A DNA stretch of 64,000 nucleotides from Roseomonas aerilata DSM 19363. Lineage in GTDB: Bacteria > Pseudomonadota > Alphaproteobacteria > Acetobacterales > Acetobacteraceae. Positions within the stretch are counted from its first letter, which is position 1, and each line of letters begins with the position of its first letter. The stretch spans positions 37,497 to 101,496 of the forward strand of contig NZ_JONP01000018.1 of NCBI RefSeq assembly GCF_000711725.1, in the 5' to 3' direction. Under the pieces are notes generated by a model. It was not told the origin of the DNA. It saw only the letters and a list, made by a program, of their open reading frames with translations, and searched no databases. This document shows positions 27,119 through 35,289 of this stretch, piece after piece. The position numbers and the translations under genes are program-made.

Positions 27119-28626
27119 GCCTCGCGCGCGTCACGACCTTCTCCTTCCACGGCGTCGAGGCGGTTCCGGTCGAAGTTCAGGTTCAGGTGGCCGCGGGGCT
27201 GCCGGCCTTCACCGTGGTCGGGTTGCCGAACAAGGCGGTGGGCGAGAGCCGCGAGCGGGTGCGGGCGGTGCTCTCGGTACTCGGCCTCTCGCTGCCGCCG
27301 AAGAGGATCCTCGTGAACCTGGCGCCGGCCGACCTCGTGAAGGAGGGAAGCCATTTCGACCTGCCCATTGCGCTCGGGCTGCTCGCGGCCATGGGCGTGA
27401 TCCCCGTCGATGAGTTGGCGGGCTATGCGGCCATGGGGGAACTGGCGCTGGACGGCACGATCGGGCCCGTGGCCGGCGTGCTGCCCGCGGCACTGGCCTG
27501 CGCGGCGCGTGACCTCGGCCTCGTCTGCCCGGCCGAGCAGGGGACGGAGGCGAGCTGGGCAGGGGCGACGGAAGCTCTGGCGGCGCCGGACCTCCGCACG
27601 CTGATCGCGCATTTCCAGGGACGCCAGGCGCTCTCGCCGCCATCCAGCCCGCCCCCGGCCGTGCACGAGGTGGGCGGACCCTGCCTTTCGGAAGTGCGGG
27701 GGCAGGAGAGCGCCAAGCGCGCCCTCGAGATCGCGGCGGCCGGGGCGCACAACCTGCTGATGATCGGCCCGCCGGGCTCGGGCAAGTCGATGTTGGCCGC
27801 CCGGCTGGCGGGCTTGTTGCCCGACCTCTCCCCGGCGGAGGCGCTGGAGGTCAGCCTCGTGCGCTCCGTCGCCGGCGGGCTGGAGGCGGGGCGGATCAGC
27901 GCGCGGCCGCCCTTCCGCGACCCGCACCACTCCGCATCCCAGGCGGCGTTGACCGGGGGTGGGCCGCGCGCCCGGCCGGGCGAGGTAAGTCTGGCGCACC
28001 GGGGCGTGCTGTTCCTCGATGAGCTGCCTGAATTTCCGCGCCCGGCTCTGGAAGCGCTGCGACAGCCGCTGGAGAGCGGACGGGTCACCGTGAGTCGGGC
28101 GGCGGCCCATGTCTCCTATCCGGCACGCGTGCAGCTCGTGGCCGCGATGAACCCTTGCCGCTGTGGCTATCTTGGCACCGCCGGGCGGGAGTGCGGGCAG
28201 GCGCCGCGCTGCGGAGAAGCCTACCAGGGAAAGCTCTCGGGCCCGCTGCTCGACCGCATCGACCTGACGATCGAGGTGCAGCCGATCGCGCCGAGGGAGT
28301 TGGCCCGCGCGCCCTCGGGCGAGACGAGTGCCGTGGTCGCGGCGCGCGTGGCGGCGGCGCGCGAGGTGCAGCGGGCGCGCTACGAGGGGCACCGTTTTTC
28401 GACGAACGCGGAGGCGCCCGTGGAGGCGATCCGGGAGGGCTTCGCCGCCGAGGCGCTAGGGCTGTGCGAGACGGCGGCGGAGCGGCTCGGCCTCACCAAC
28501 CGGGGCTTCACCCGGGCACTGCGGGTAGCCCGGAGCATCGCCGATCTGGCGTTGGAGCCGGTGGTCAGCCGTGCACAGGTGGCGGAGGCGTTGGGCTTCC
28601 GGCTGCGGAAGCCCAACGCCGGATAG
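27115..28626 (+). CDS. comM: YifB/ComM-type AAA ATPase with Mg-chelatase-like domain
   Basis: Protein of 503 residues. An N-terminal Lon-protease-like fold (about 1-170) is followed by an AAA+ domain with Walker A GPPGSGKS at 218-225, Walker B VLFLDELPEF and a zinc-ribbon-like stretch (NPCRCGYLG, CGQAPRCG), then the C-terminal Mg_chelatase_C domain. Relatives (ComM, RadA-like branch migration helicase) help recombination during natural transformation. The start is a TTG at 27115 that overlaps the preceding stop; no other start in this frame fits the family N-terminus SLARVTTFSFHG. Confidence 0.9.
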   Translation: MSLARVTTFSFHGVEAVPVEVQVQVAAGLPAFTVVGLPNKAVGESRERVRAVLSVLGLSLPPKRILVNLAPADLVKEGSHFDLPIALGLLAAMGVIPVDELAGYAAMGELALDGTIGPVAGVLPAALACAARDLGLVCPAEQGTEASWAGATEALAAPDLRTLIAHFQGRQALSPPSSPPPAVHEVGGPCLSEVRGQESAKRALEIAAAGAHNLLMIGPPGSGKSMLAARLAGLLPDLSPAEALEVSLVRSVAGGLEAGRISARPPFRDPHHSASQAALTGGGPRARPGEVSLAHRGVLFLDELPEFPRPALEALRQPLESGRVTVSRAAAHVSYPARVQLVAAMNPCRCGYLGTAGRECGQAPRCGEAYQGKLSGPLLDRIDLTIEVQPIAPRELARAPSGETSAVVAARVAAAREVQRARYEGHRFSTNAEAPVEAIREGFAAEALGLCETAAERLGLTNRGFTRALRVARSIADLALEPVVSRAQVAEALGFRLRKPNAG

Positions 28627-28627
28627 C

Positions 28628-30097
28628 TTACGCGGCGGCGGGGTCGCCGGGCGCCGTTTCCCAGGCGAGGCCGACCAGCGCCACCACGCGCCGCCCGCCG
28701 GCAGCCGGGCGCGTCACGATCAGCCCCTGCTCCTCGATCCAGCCGAGCAGTCGCCGCGCGCGCCCGGCGGAGCGGCTGCCATAGGCGCGCGCGATGGCGG
28801 CGTCGGAGGGACAGGGAAGGCCCTGCCGCGCCGCATGGGCGAGGAGGAGGAAGACGCCCTGCGTATCCTCCGGCAGGGTGTCCGCGCGCGCGGCGGCCTC
28901 GGGCCAGCCGGGGTCGTTCGCGGCCTCCGGCGGCACGCCCGCGCGGGCAACGGCGAGCATCCGGCGGAAGGCCGGCAGCTCAGGCGGGCGCCCGGCCACG
29001 GCGTGAATGCGCAGCCGAACGAGAAGATCCTGGTAGAGCACGCCGATGGGCCGGAAGGCGGCGTCGGGCTCCTCGAGCATGGTGTGGAGGATGGCCGCGA
29101 TCCGCGCCTCGCGCTCGGCCTCCTCCTCCGGCGTCGGTTCAGGCTCTGCGACGCGGGGCACGGCAGGACGCGCCTGCGCGAGCTGCGCCAGCATGTCCTG
29201 CGGGGGGATCGGCGGCGGGCGGCGTGCGGCGCGTGGCACGACCGGGTCCGGGGCGGCGAGGATCAGCTCCCGCGCCTCCTCCGGCCCGGTCTGCGGCAGC
29301 GGGGTCAGGGTGGGTCCCGCGCCGCGGCTTTCGGTTTCCACGGTGCCGATGCGGATGGGTAGCGGGCGGCGGGAGAGTGCGGGGCCGAGGCCGATGAAGT
29401 GACCGCGCTGGAGGTCGCGGAAAGCCTCCGCCTGGCGCCGCTCCATCCCCAGCAGGTCGGCGGCGCGGGCCATGTCGATATCGAGGAAGGTTCGGCCCAT
29501 GAGGAAGTTCGAGGCCTCCGCAGCCACGTTCTTCGCGAGCTTCGCCAGGCGCTGCGTCGCGATGATGCCGGCCAGGCCCCGTTTGCGGCCGCGGCACATG
29601 AGGTCGGTCATGGCAGAGAGCGAGGCGCGGCGGGCGTCGTCGGACACGTCGCCGCCGGCCGCGGGGGCGAAGAGTTGGGCCTCGTCCACGACGACGAGCA
29701 TGGGCGTCCAGTGGTCGCGCTCGGCGTCGAAGAGGCCGCCGAGGAAGGCGCTGGCGTGGCGGAGCTGGCGGTCGGTCTCCAGGCCTTCGAGGTTTAGCAC
29801 GACGGAGACGCGGTGACGGCGCACGCGGTCGCCCGCGGCGGCCATTGCCTCCTCCGCATGGGCGGCGGCATCGATGACGAGGTGGCCGAAGCGGTCGGCA
29901 AGCGAGGTGAAGTCGCCCTCGGGGTCGATGACAGCCTGCTGCACCCAGGGGGCGGATTGTTCCAGGAGGCGGCGAAGAAGGTGCGACTTCCCGCTGCCGG
30001 AATTGCCCTGCACCAGCAGACGCGTGGCGAGAAGCTCCTCAAGGTCCAGCCGCGCCGGGCCCGTGTTCGCCTGCCCGATCTCGATGCCGACCGTCAT
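28628..30097 (-). CDS. HerA-like P-loop ATPase
   Basis: Protein of 489 residues of the HerA/FtsK-like (DUF87) ATPase group. Walker A is GNSGSGKS (31-38), Walker B LVVVDEAQLF near residue 137, and a HerA-like arginine segment with CRGRKRGLAGIIATQR near residue 170. An N-terminal beta segment precedes the ATPase as in HerA, and the last 200 residues are Ala/Pro-rich with a helical, possibly winged-helix domain near the end (ARRLLGWIEEQGLIVTRPAAGGRRVV). It probably works on DNA or as a hexameric motor; target unknown. It lies 92 bases after the lipoprotein gene of the ExeA-like pair. Confidence 0.8.
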   Translation of the reverse strand: MTVGIEIGQANTGPARLDLEELLATRLLVQGNSGSGKSHLLRRLLEQSAPWVQQAVIDPEGDFTSLADRFGHLVIDAAAHAEEAMAAAGDRVRRHRVSVVLNLEGLETDRQLRHASAFLGGLFDAERDHWTPMLVVVDEAQLFAPAAGGDVSDDARRASLSAMTDLMCRGRKRGLAGIIATQRLAKLAKNVAAEASNFLMGRTFLDIDMARAADLLGMERRQAEAFRDLQRGHFIGLGPALSRRPLPIRIGTVETESRGAGPTLTPLPQTGPEEARELILAAPDPVVPRAARRPPPIPPQDMLAQLAQARPAVPRVAEPEPTPEEEAEREARIAAILHTMLEEPDAAFRPIGVLYQDLLVRLRIHAVAGRPPELPAFRRMLAVARAGVPPEAANDPGWPEAAARADTLPEDTQGVFLLLAHAARQGLPCPSDAAIARAYGSRSAGRARRLLGWIEEQGLIVTRPAAGGRRVVALVGLAWETAPGDPAAA

Positions 30098-30189
30098 GCC
30101 CCCTGCCCCTCTTACCCGCCCAGGCCGACCCTCCGCGGGCCGGCTCCTATAAGCCTATCGGGCTGGGCTGTGCAGGCCTGGCGAGGCGC

Positions 30190-30705
30190 CTATTGCTGCG
30201 CCAGGCGGGAGACGCAACCGTACCAGTCGCGCCCGGAGACGCCGGCGTCCGGCACGGAAAGGGCGGGCATCTCGACCCCCGGTCCCTGCACCGTGGCGGT
30301 TCCTCCGCCGAGGAGGTCGCGCACATAGGCCTCGCCCCGCTCGTCCAGCGGAAGGGTGGCGAGGGCCGTGCGGCCGGTGCCACGGGCCGGGGCCTCCCAG
30401 TTCCCGTCCTCGCCCCGGAAGACGATGCGGGCCCGGCCGTTCGCCCGGCGGCTCGGCGCGGCGGCGGAGAAGGTGACACTCTTGCCTGGGCCGGCGGTGA
30501 TGCCGAGCGTCGCCTCCTTGTGCGCGACCTGGGCGGTGCAGCGGTCCCCAGCGACGCCGAAGGACCAGGCGCCGTCCACCCGGCTCGGCAGTGGCCGCGC
30601 TGGCGCACGTGCCACCCGCGGCGTCACCACCGGCGCCGGTGGCGGGGGGGTCTGGCAGGCGGCGAGGGTGAGGAGGGAGAGGAGGAGAGGCGCAACCGGC
30701 CTCAT
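30190..30705 (-). CDS. Lipoprotein of unknown function
   Basis: Predicted lipoprotein of 171 residues: signal sequence MRPVAPLLLSLLTLAAC with lipobox LAAC (Cys17), then a Pro-rich linker and a beta-rich domain (WSFGVAGDRCTAQVAHKEATL and following) containing two cysteines that may pair (CTA and YGCVS). The last segment GRDWYGCVSRL is like short periplasmic domains paired with secretion ATPases, but I do not recognise a family. It starts inside the end of the ExeA-like gene (four-base overlap), so the two proteins are made together. Confidence 0.72.
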   Translation of the reverse strand: MRPVAPLLLSLLTLAACQTPPPPAPVVTPRVARAPARPLPSRVDGAWSFGVAGDRCTAQVAHKEATLGITAGPGKSVTFSAAAPSRRANGRARIVFRGEDGNWEAPARGTGRTALATLPLDERGEAYVRDLLGGGTATVQGPGVEMPALSVPDAGVSGRDWYGCVSRLAQQ

Positions 30706-32399
30706 GAAGGCGGCCCGCCGACGGCGAAGCCGTACCAGGGGCCGGCCGCGTAGCGCCGGGAGCTGCGGGAGACGGTAAGCACGCGCCAAGCATAGCGGCC
30801 TGGACCGGAAAGCTGCAAAAGCTGCGCGTCGGGCGCCTCCGCATAGGCGGCGAAGGTCTCGCTCCAGCCCTGGGAAGATTCCGCGGCGCGGCCGGTCCCG
30901 AGCGATACGACCTCGACGAAAATGGGGTTGGGCCGGGCTTCCAGGGGTGCGCTCCAGGCGAGCACGACGCCCCGCCAGCCGGCATCGGCGGGCAGGGTCG
31001 CGCCTTCCGGCGGATAGACGGGCGTGGCGGCGAGCGGCGCGGGCACCTCGTCCTCGACCGGCGGCTCACGCTCCTCCGCGGGGGTGCCGGGTGCGGCGAG
31101 GGCGATCTCGATCGTGCCGGGGCGGGGAACCGCGCCACTGGCCAGGCCGAGCTGCGGCACGACGCCGTCGAGCCCGGCAAGACGCGCGACACGCCCCGCG
31201 GCCTCGCGATCCTCACGGAAGAAGTAGCTGAGGCTCGGTCCTACCGGCGGGCGGGCTACCGGGAAGGGCGCGCCGACGGAAATACCAGCTCCCGCCAGCG
31301 CGGCGGCCACCGCACTGGCGCGGCGCGCCGCCTCGGCGACCCCGCGGGGATAGGTCACGACCACCCGGACCATGGCACCCGTAGGCAGCCCGGCAATTCC
31401 CGTGGCGGCGCGGGTGGAGGGGGGCGGAGGCGGTGACGGAGCGAGGGCCATGCTCGCGGGACCGGCCAGCTCCGCTGAGGTCCCTGTCGCGGGTTGCGGC
31501 GCGCTGGCAGGACGTACCACTGAGCGAGGCGCTTCGGTCAGGGCGACCCAGGTCAGGCCGCCCAGCACGAGCGCCGCGCCGGTCACGAGGGCGAGCACCG
31601 GGAGTCGGGAGCGCGGCTCTGGTTCCTCTTCCGGCATTGTGGCGGGCACAAGCGAGAGATCGGCGCGGCGGGGAACGATTTCGAGCGGACCGGCCCGGCT
31701 CGCGGTCGGTTCGGGGGCCGGCGCATCCTCACGGGCCTGATCGTGGGGTGCGGCCTCGGCCCGCAGCGCGGCCGCTTCCCGGACGTGGCTCGCCGTCACG
31801 TCGCGCTGGCCGGTCATGTCGGCCTCGTGGAAGGCCATGGCGAGCAGCAGGTTCAGCAGGCGCGGCGTGCCGGCGGAGAGCTCAGACAGCGCGGCGGCGG
31901 CCTCGTCGGTCAGCCGGGACGAGTCGAGTTCGGCGATGATCATGCGCGCCGCGAGGTAGGAGCGGATCTCGGCCTGCGGGATCGCATCCAGCTTCACCAC
32001 CCGGTGCGGCCAGGGGGCGATGCGCCGCGCGAGGGCCGGAAGGCCGACGAGCACGGCGAAGCAGCCCTCGCGCTCGGCCACCTCCTCCAGCGCTGCCTCG
32101 CTCATCCGGTCCGCCTCGTCCACCAGCAGGACCTCGGTGTCGGGTCGGGCTTCGAGTGCGCCCTCGGCGGCGTCGCCGCTCTCGAGGCGCTGGACGCGGA
32201 TGGATTGTGGGCGCAGCGCGGCCTCGATATCGCGCAACAGGCAGGTCTTGCCGACGCCGGGCGGGCCGAGCAGCGCCACCAGGTGCTCCCCGGTGGCGAA
32301 GGCCTGCAGGATCGCGCGCCGCGCCGCGGCCCAGCCGGCATGGGGCACGGGGACGGATCCGCCGGTTGCGCGTGGAATCGTGATCGGGCCGGCTACCAT
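30702..32399 (-). CDS. ExeA/GspA-like membrane AAA ATPase
   Basis: Protein of 565 residues. The N-terminal AAA domain (about 20-210) resembles ExeA/GspA, with Walker A GPPGVGKT (45-52), Walker B LLVDEAD (91-97) and a sensor-like GTPRLLNLLLAMAF segment. One membrane helix lies at about 266-287. The periplasmic part has a domain of about 90 residues starting RVVVTYPRGVAEAARRA, which looks like a LytR-C or SPOR-like fold, then a Trp-rich fibronectin-like ending with GWRGVVLAWSAPL. ExeA helps place the type II secretin through peptidoglycan; here no secretion genes are adjacent, so the role is open. It begins the operon with the lipoprotein and HerA-like genes. Confidence 0.78.
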   Translation of the reverse strand: MVAGPITIPRATGGSVPVPHAGWAAARRAILQAFATGEHLVALLGPPGVGKTCLLRDIEAALRPQSIRVQRLESGDAAEGALEARPDTEVLLVDEADRMSEAALEEVAEREGCFAVLVGLPALARRIAPWPHRVVKLDAIPQAEIRSYLAARMIIAELDSSRLTDEAAAALSELSAGTPRLLNLLLAMAFHEADMTGQRDVTASHVREAAALRAEAAPHDQAREDAPAPEPTASRAGPLEIVPRRADLSLVPATMPEEEPEPRSRLPVLALVTGAALVLGGLTWVALTEAPRSVVRPASAPQPATGTSAELAGPASMALAPSPPPPPSTRAATGIAGLPTGAMVRVVVTYPRGVAEAARRASAVAAALAGAGISVGAPFPVARPPVGPSLSYFFREDREAAGRVARLAGLDGVVPQLGLASGAVPRPGTIEIALAAPGTPAEEREPPVEDEVPAPLAATPVYPPEGATLPADAGWRGVVLAWSAPLEARPNPIFVEVVSLGTGRAAESSQGWSETFAAYAEAPDAQLLQLSGPGRYAWRVLTVSRSSRRYAAGPWYGFAVGGPPS

Positions 32400-32435
32400 G
32401 CCTCTTTATGTCCCGGCGCCCGACTTCGTCACAAT

Positions 32436-32476
32436 GGTTCCGCAAGCGATCGAACCGTATCGGTTCATCAAGGTTC
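32436..32476. promoter_or_regulatory. Cluster of four GGTTC half-sites between divergent genes
   Basis: GGTTC or its complement GAACC occurs at 32436-32440, 32452-32456, 32462-32466 and 32472-32476. The middle two form an exact inverted repeat with a five-base centre (GAACC-GTATC-GGTTC), and the last two are direct repeats ten bases apart, one helical turn. The cluster lies 37 bases upstream of the ExeA-like start and 64 before the amidohydrolase start, which fits a regulator controlling one or both genes. Confidence 0.4.
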
Positions 32477-32540
32477 GGTGTCCGGGACGGGCGCCGGCAC
32501 CCGCCCGTGCATGGCGGCCCTTGCCTGCTATGGTCGGGCA

Positions 32541-34022
32541 ATGAAGAGACTCCTGATCCACGGCGCCCGTGTCCTGCTCCCGGACGCCACGGCCGCCCCG
32601 TTCCGCGACCTGCTGATCGAGGAGGGGCGCGTCGCCGCCCTGCTGGAGCCCGGCACGGCGGTGGAGGATGCGGCGCGGCACGACGCGACCGGGCGCCTGG
32701 TGATGCCCGGGCTGGTGAACGCCCATACCCACGGGCATGGCGGCCTCTCCAAGGGCATGGGCGACAAGTGGGACCTCGCGCTGCTGCTGACCCATGCCGG
32801 CTGGATCGGTGGCTCGCGCGGCCTGGAGGACAAGCGGCTGGCGACCACGCTGACGGCCGTCGAGATGCTGCGGAAGGGCTGCACCGCCGGCTACGACCTT
32901 GCCTTCGAGTTCCCGGGGCCGACGGTCGAGGGGCTGCAGGCCATGGCGGAAGCCTATCGGGCCGTGGGGCTGCGGGCGGTGCTGGCGCCGATGGTGGCCG
33001 ACCTCACCTTCTTCCAGGCGACGCCCGGGCTGATCCAGGCGCTGCCGGAGCCGCACCGAGCACGGGCGGCGGCGATGTCGATGGCGAAGGCCGACGACAT
33101 TCTCTCGACCATCCACGAGGCAGCGAGGGGCTGGCGCGGCGGCGACGTGCGGCTGGGCTGCGCGCCGACCATCCCGCTGCACTGCTCCGACGACTTCCTC
33201 GCGGGGTGCCGGGATCTGGCGGAGGAACACGGGTTGCCCGTGCAGACGCATGTGGCGGAGGCGCGCTACCAGGCGGGCGGCGGGGAGCTGCGCTACGGGA
33301 CGACCCTTCTCGCCCACATGGATGCGATGGGGTTGGTGGGGCCGCGCTTCAGCGTGGCGCACGGAGTGTGGCTGACGGAGGCCGATCTTGCCCTGATGGC
33401 CGAGCGCGGGGCGGGGCTCGCGCATAATCCCGGCTCCAACATGCGCCTCGCCTCCGGGATCGCGCCGGCGCGGGCGGCGATCCGGGCGGGGGTAACGGTC
33501 GGGCTGGGCACGGACGGTTCCGGCTCCTCGGACAACCAGAACATGTTCGAGGCGATGCGGCTGGCGGCCTTCGCCTCCCGCCTCTGGGAGGGGGCGGAGG
33601 AGAAGGACTGGCTGGGCACGGCGGAGACCGTCCGGCTTGCGACCGAGGGTTCGGCAAAGCTGCTCGGGCTGGAGGCCGGGGCGGTCGCGCCGGGTAAGCT
33701 CGCGGACCTGCTCTTCCTCGACCTCTCCCATGTGAACTGGCTGCCCTTCAACGACGCGGCGAATCAGCTTGTCTGGACCGAGGACGGGCTGGCGCTGCGC
33801 GAGGTGATGATCGGCGGCGAGTGGAAGTTGCGGGATGGCCGGGTGCTCGGGGTAGACGAGGCGGCTCTGGCACGGCAGGCGCAAGAGGCCGCAGACCGGC
33901 TGGCGGCGGCGAACGTCGGCACGCGGGAGTGGTGCGAGGCGGTGGCGCCGCATGTCACCTGCCACTGCCGTGCGCTGGGCTCGCGCTTCACGGCGGCCAA
34001 GCGCCTGCTGCCGGCGCATTGA
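32541..34022 (+). CDS. Amidohydrolase of the TRZ/ATZ deaminase type
   Basis: Metal-dependent hydrolase of 493 residues of the amidohydrolase superfamily, near the guanine deaminase/SsnA/atrazine chlorohydrolase branch. Ligands: HTHGHGG near residue 62, QTHVAEA near residue 238, the AHGVWL His near 275 and GTDGSGSSDNQN near residue 330. It is full length, with the flanking beta-sandwich made from both ends. Probable reaction is deamination or dechlorination/hydrolysis of a nitrogen heterocycle. An SDR gene follows 14 bases later. The C-terminal tail after residue 450 is longer than usual and carries two Cys/His (VTCHCRALG). Confidence 0.87.
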   Translation: MKRLLIHGARVLLPDATAAPFRDLLIEEGRVAALLEPGTAVEDAARHDATGRLVMPGLVNAHTHGHGGLSKGMGDKWDLALLLTHAGWIGGSRGLEDKRLATTLTAVEMLRKGCTAGYDLAFEFPGPTVEGLQAMAEAYRAVGLRAVLAPMVADLTFFQATPGLIQALPEPHRARAAAMSMAKADDILSTIHEAARGWRGGDVRLGCAPTIPLHCSDDFLAGCRDLAEEHGLPVQTHVAEARYQAGGGELRYGTTLLAHMDAMGLVGPRFSVAHGVWLTEADLALMAERGAGLAHNPGSNMRLASGIAPARAAIRAGVTVGLGTDGSGSSDNQNMFEAMRLAAFASRLWEGAEEKDWLGTAETVRLATEGSAKLLGLEAGAVAPGKLADLLFLDLSHVNWLPFNDAANQLVWTEDGLALREVMIGGEWKLRDGRVLGVDEAALARQAQEAADRLAAANVGTREWCEAVAPHVTCHCRALGSRFTAAKRLLPAH

Positions 34023-34036
34023 AGGGATAGGGTTCC

Positions 34037-34816
34037 ATGTTGCTGAAGGACCGGGTGGTCGTCGTGACCGGCCCCGCCAAGGGGATGGGCGCGGCGGCCA
34101 CGCTGTTGATGGCGGACCAGGGGGCGGACCTCGCGCTCGTCGGGCGCGACACCGCCGCGATCGGGCCCGTGGCCGAGGAGGCGCGCGCCAAGGGTCGCCG
34201 GGCTGAGATCTATGGCTGCGACATCACCGATGCCGCCGGCGTTGAGGCCATGGCCGCTTCCGTGCTGCGTGATTTCGGGCGGGCGGACGTGCTGGTGAAC
34301 ATCGCGGGCGGCACGGGCCCGCTCGGCAAGACCTTCTGGGAGACGACGCCGGAAGAGTTCCGCGACATCCTCGACCTGAACGTCACGGGTTGCTTCCTGA
34401 CCATGCGCGCCTTCGCGCCCGCGATGATTGCGGCGAAGGCGGGCAAGATCGTCAATGTCGGCGGCACCTTCGGGCTCCGCGGCAAGGCTGGGCGCGCCGC
34501 CTATTCCGCGAGCAAGTGGGGGCTGCGCGGCATTACCAAGTCCGCCGCGCTGGAGCTCGGGCCGCACAATGTCAACGTGAACTGCGTCTGCCCCGGCATG
34601 ATCGAGGGGCCGCGCTTCGAGAAGGTGCGGGGCGAGATGTCGGCCCGCCTCGGGATCTCGATGGAGGAGGCGCGGCAGGAGTATTCCAAGGACTACGCGC
34701 TGCGGCGCATCAGCACGGATCAGGACGTCGCGGGGGCGGTGCTGTTCCTCGCTTCGGAGCTGTCGCGGCAGGTGACCGGGCAGGACCTCGCGGTGGATGG
34801 CGGCTGGGTGATCTAA
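34037..34816 (+). CDS. SDR family oxidoreductase
   Basis: Classical short-chain dehydrogenase of 259 residues. The NAD(P) motif is TGPAKGMG (the usual TGxxxGIG with small changes), NIAGG replaces NNAG, and the catalytic Tyr and Lys are in AYSASKWG near residue 156. The ending QDLAVDGGWVI is typical. RBS GGGATAGGG lies before the ATG. It is co-transcribed with the amidohydrolase and may oxidise or reduce its substrate or product; this is inference. It overlaps the opposite-strand YkvA gene by four bases. Confidence 0.87.
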   Translation: MLLKDRVVVVTGPAKGMGAAATLLMADQGADLALVGRDTAAIGPVAEEARAKGRRAEIYGCDITDAAGVEAMAASVLRDFGRADVLVNIAGGTGPLGKTFWETTPEEFRDILDLNVTGCFLTMRAFAPAMIAAKAGKIVNVGGTFGLRGKAGRAAYSASKWGLRGITKSAALELGPHNVNVNCVCPGMIEGPRFEKVRGEMSARLGISMEEARQEYSKDYALRRISTDQDVAGAVLFLASELSRQVTGQDLAVDGGWVI

Positions 34817-35193
34817 TCCGCTTCCCCCGGCCAGAACCATGCGAGGAGGACTAGCGCGGCCAGGAGCCAAAGAAGGACGACCATGGCCGCGCCCGCCGAG
34901 CTGACGGGACGGCTGGCGGCGCGCCGTGCCGCCTCGCGGTGCTCGGCCATGACCTCGGGAGGGATCAGGCGGATGGCCAGGAGGATTGCTGGCGGAAGCA
35001 GAAGGGCCTCGTCCAGCAGGCCGAGCACTGGGATGAAATCCGGGATCAGGTCGATGGGTGAGAGTGCGTAGGCGGCAATGCCGAGTGCCAATGCCTTGGC
35101 GTACCAGGGCGTCCGCGGGTCCCGTGCCGCGAGGTACAGCGCGTGGACGTCCTGCCGGATACGCCGTGCCCAGGCGACAAGGCGATCCAGCAT
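34813..35193 (-). CDS. YkvA-family (DUF1232) membrane protein
   Basis: Small membrane protein of 126 residues. The DUF1232 hallmark ALSPIDLIPDFIPVLGLLDEA lies near residues 43-63 next to a hydrophobic segment, and a second membrane helix is at about 100-120 (AAMVVLLWLLAALVLLAW). Function is unknown in this widespread family. It faces the SDR gene tail to tail. Confidence 0.85.
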   Translation of the reverse strand: MLDRLVAWARRIRQDVHALYLAARDPRTPWYAKALALGIAAYALSPIDLIPDFIPVLGLLDEALLLPPAILLAIRLIPPEVMAEHREAARRAASRPVSSAGAAMVVLLWLLAALVLLAWFWPGEAD

Positions 35194-35289
35194 GCTCTTC
35201 CTCCTCCGCGACGCCGGTGTGGAACTCGGCCCCTATTCGCATGGCGCGGCCGTGCGGGATAAGAGGCTTTGAAACCTGCGGAGAGCGCG

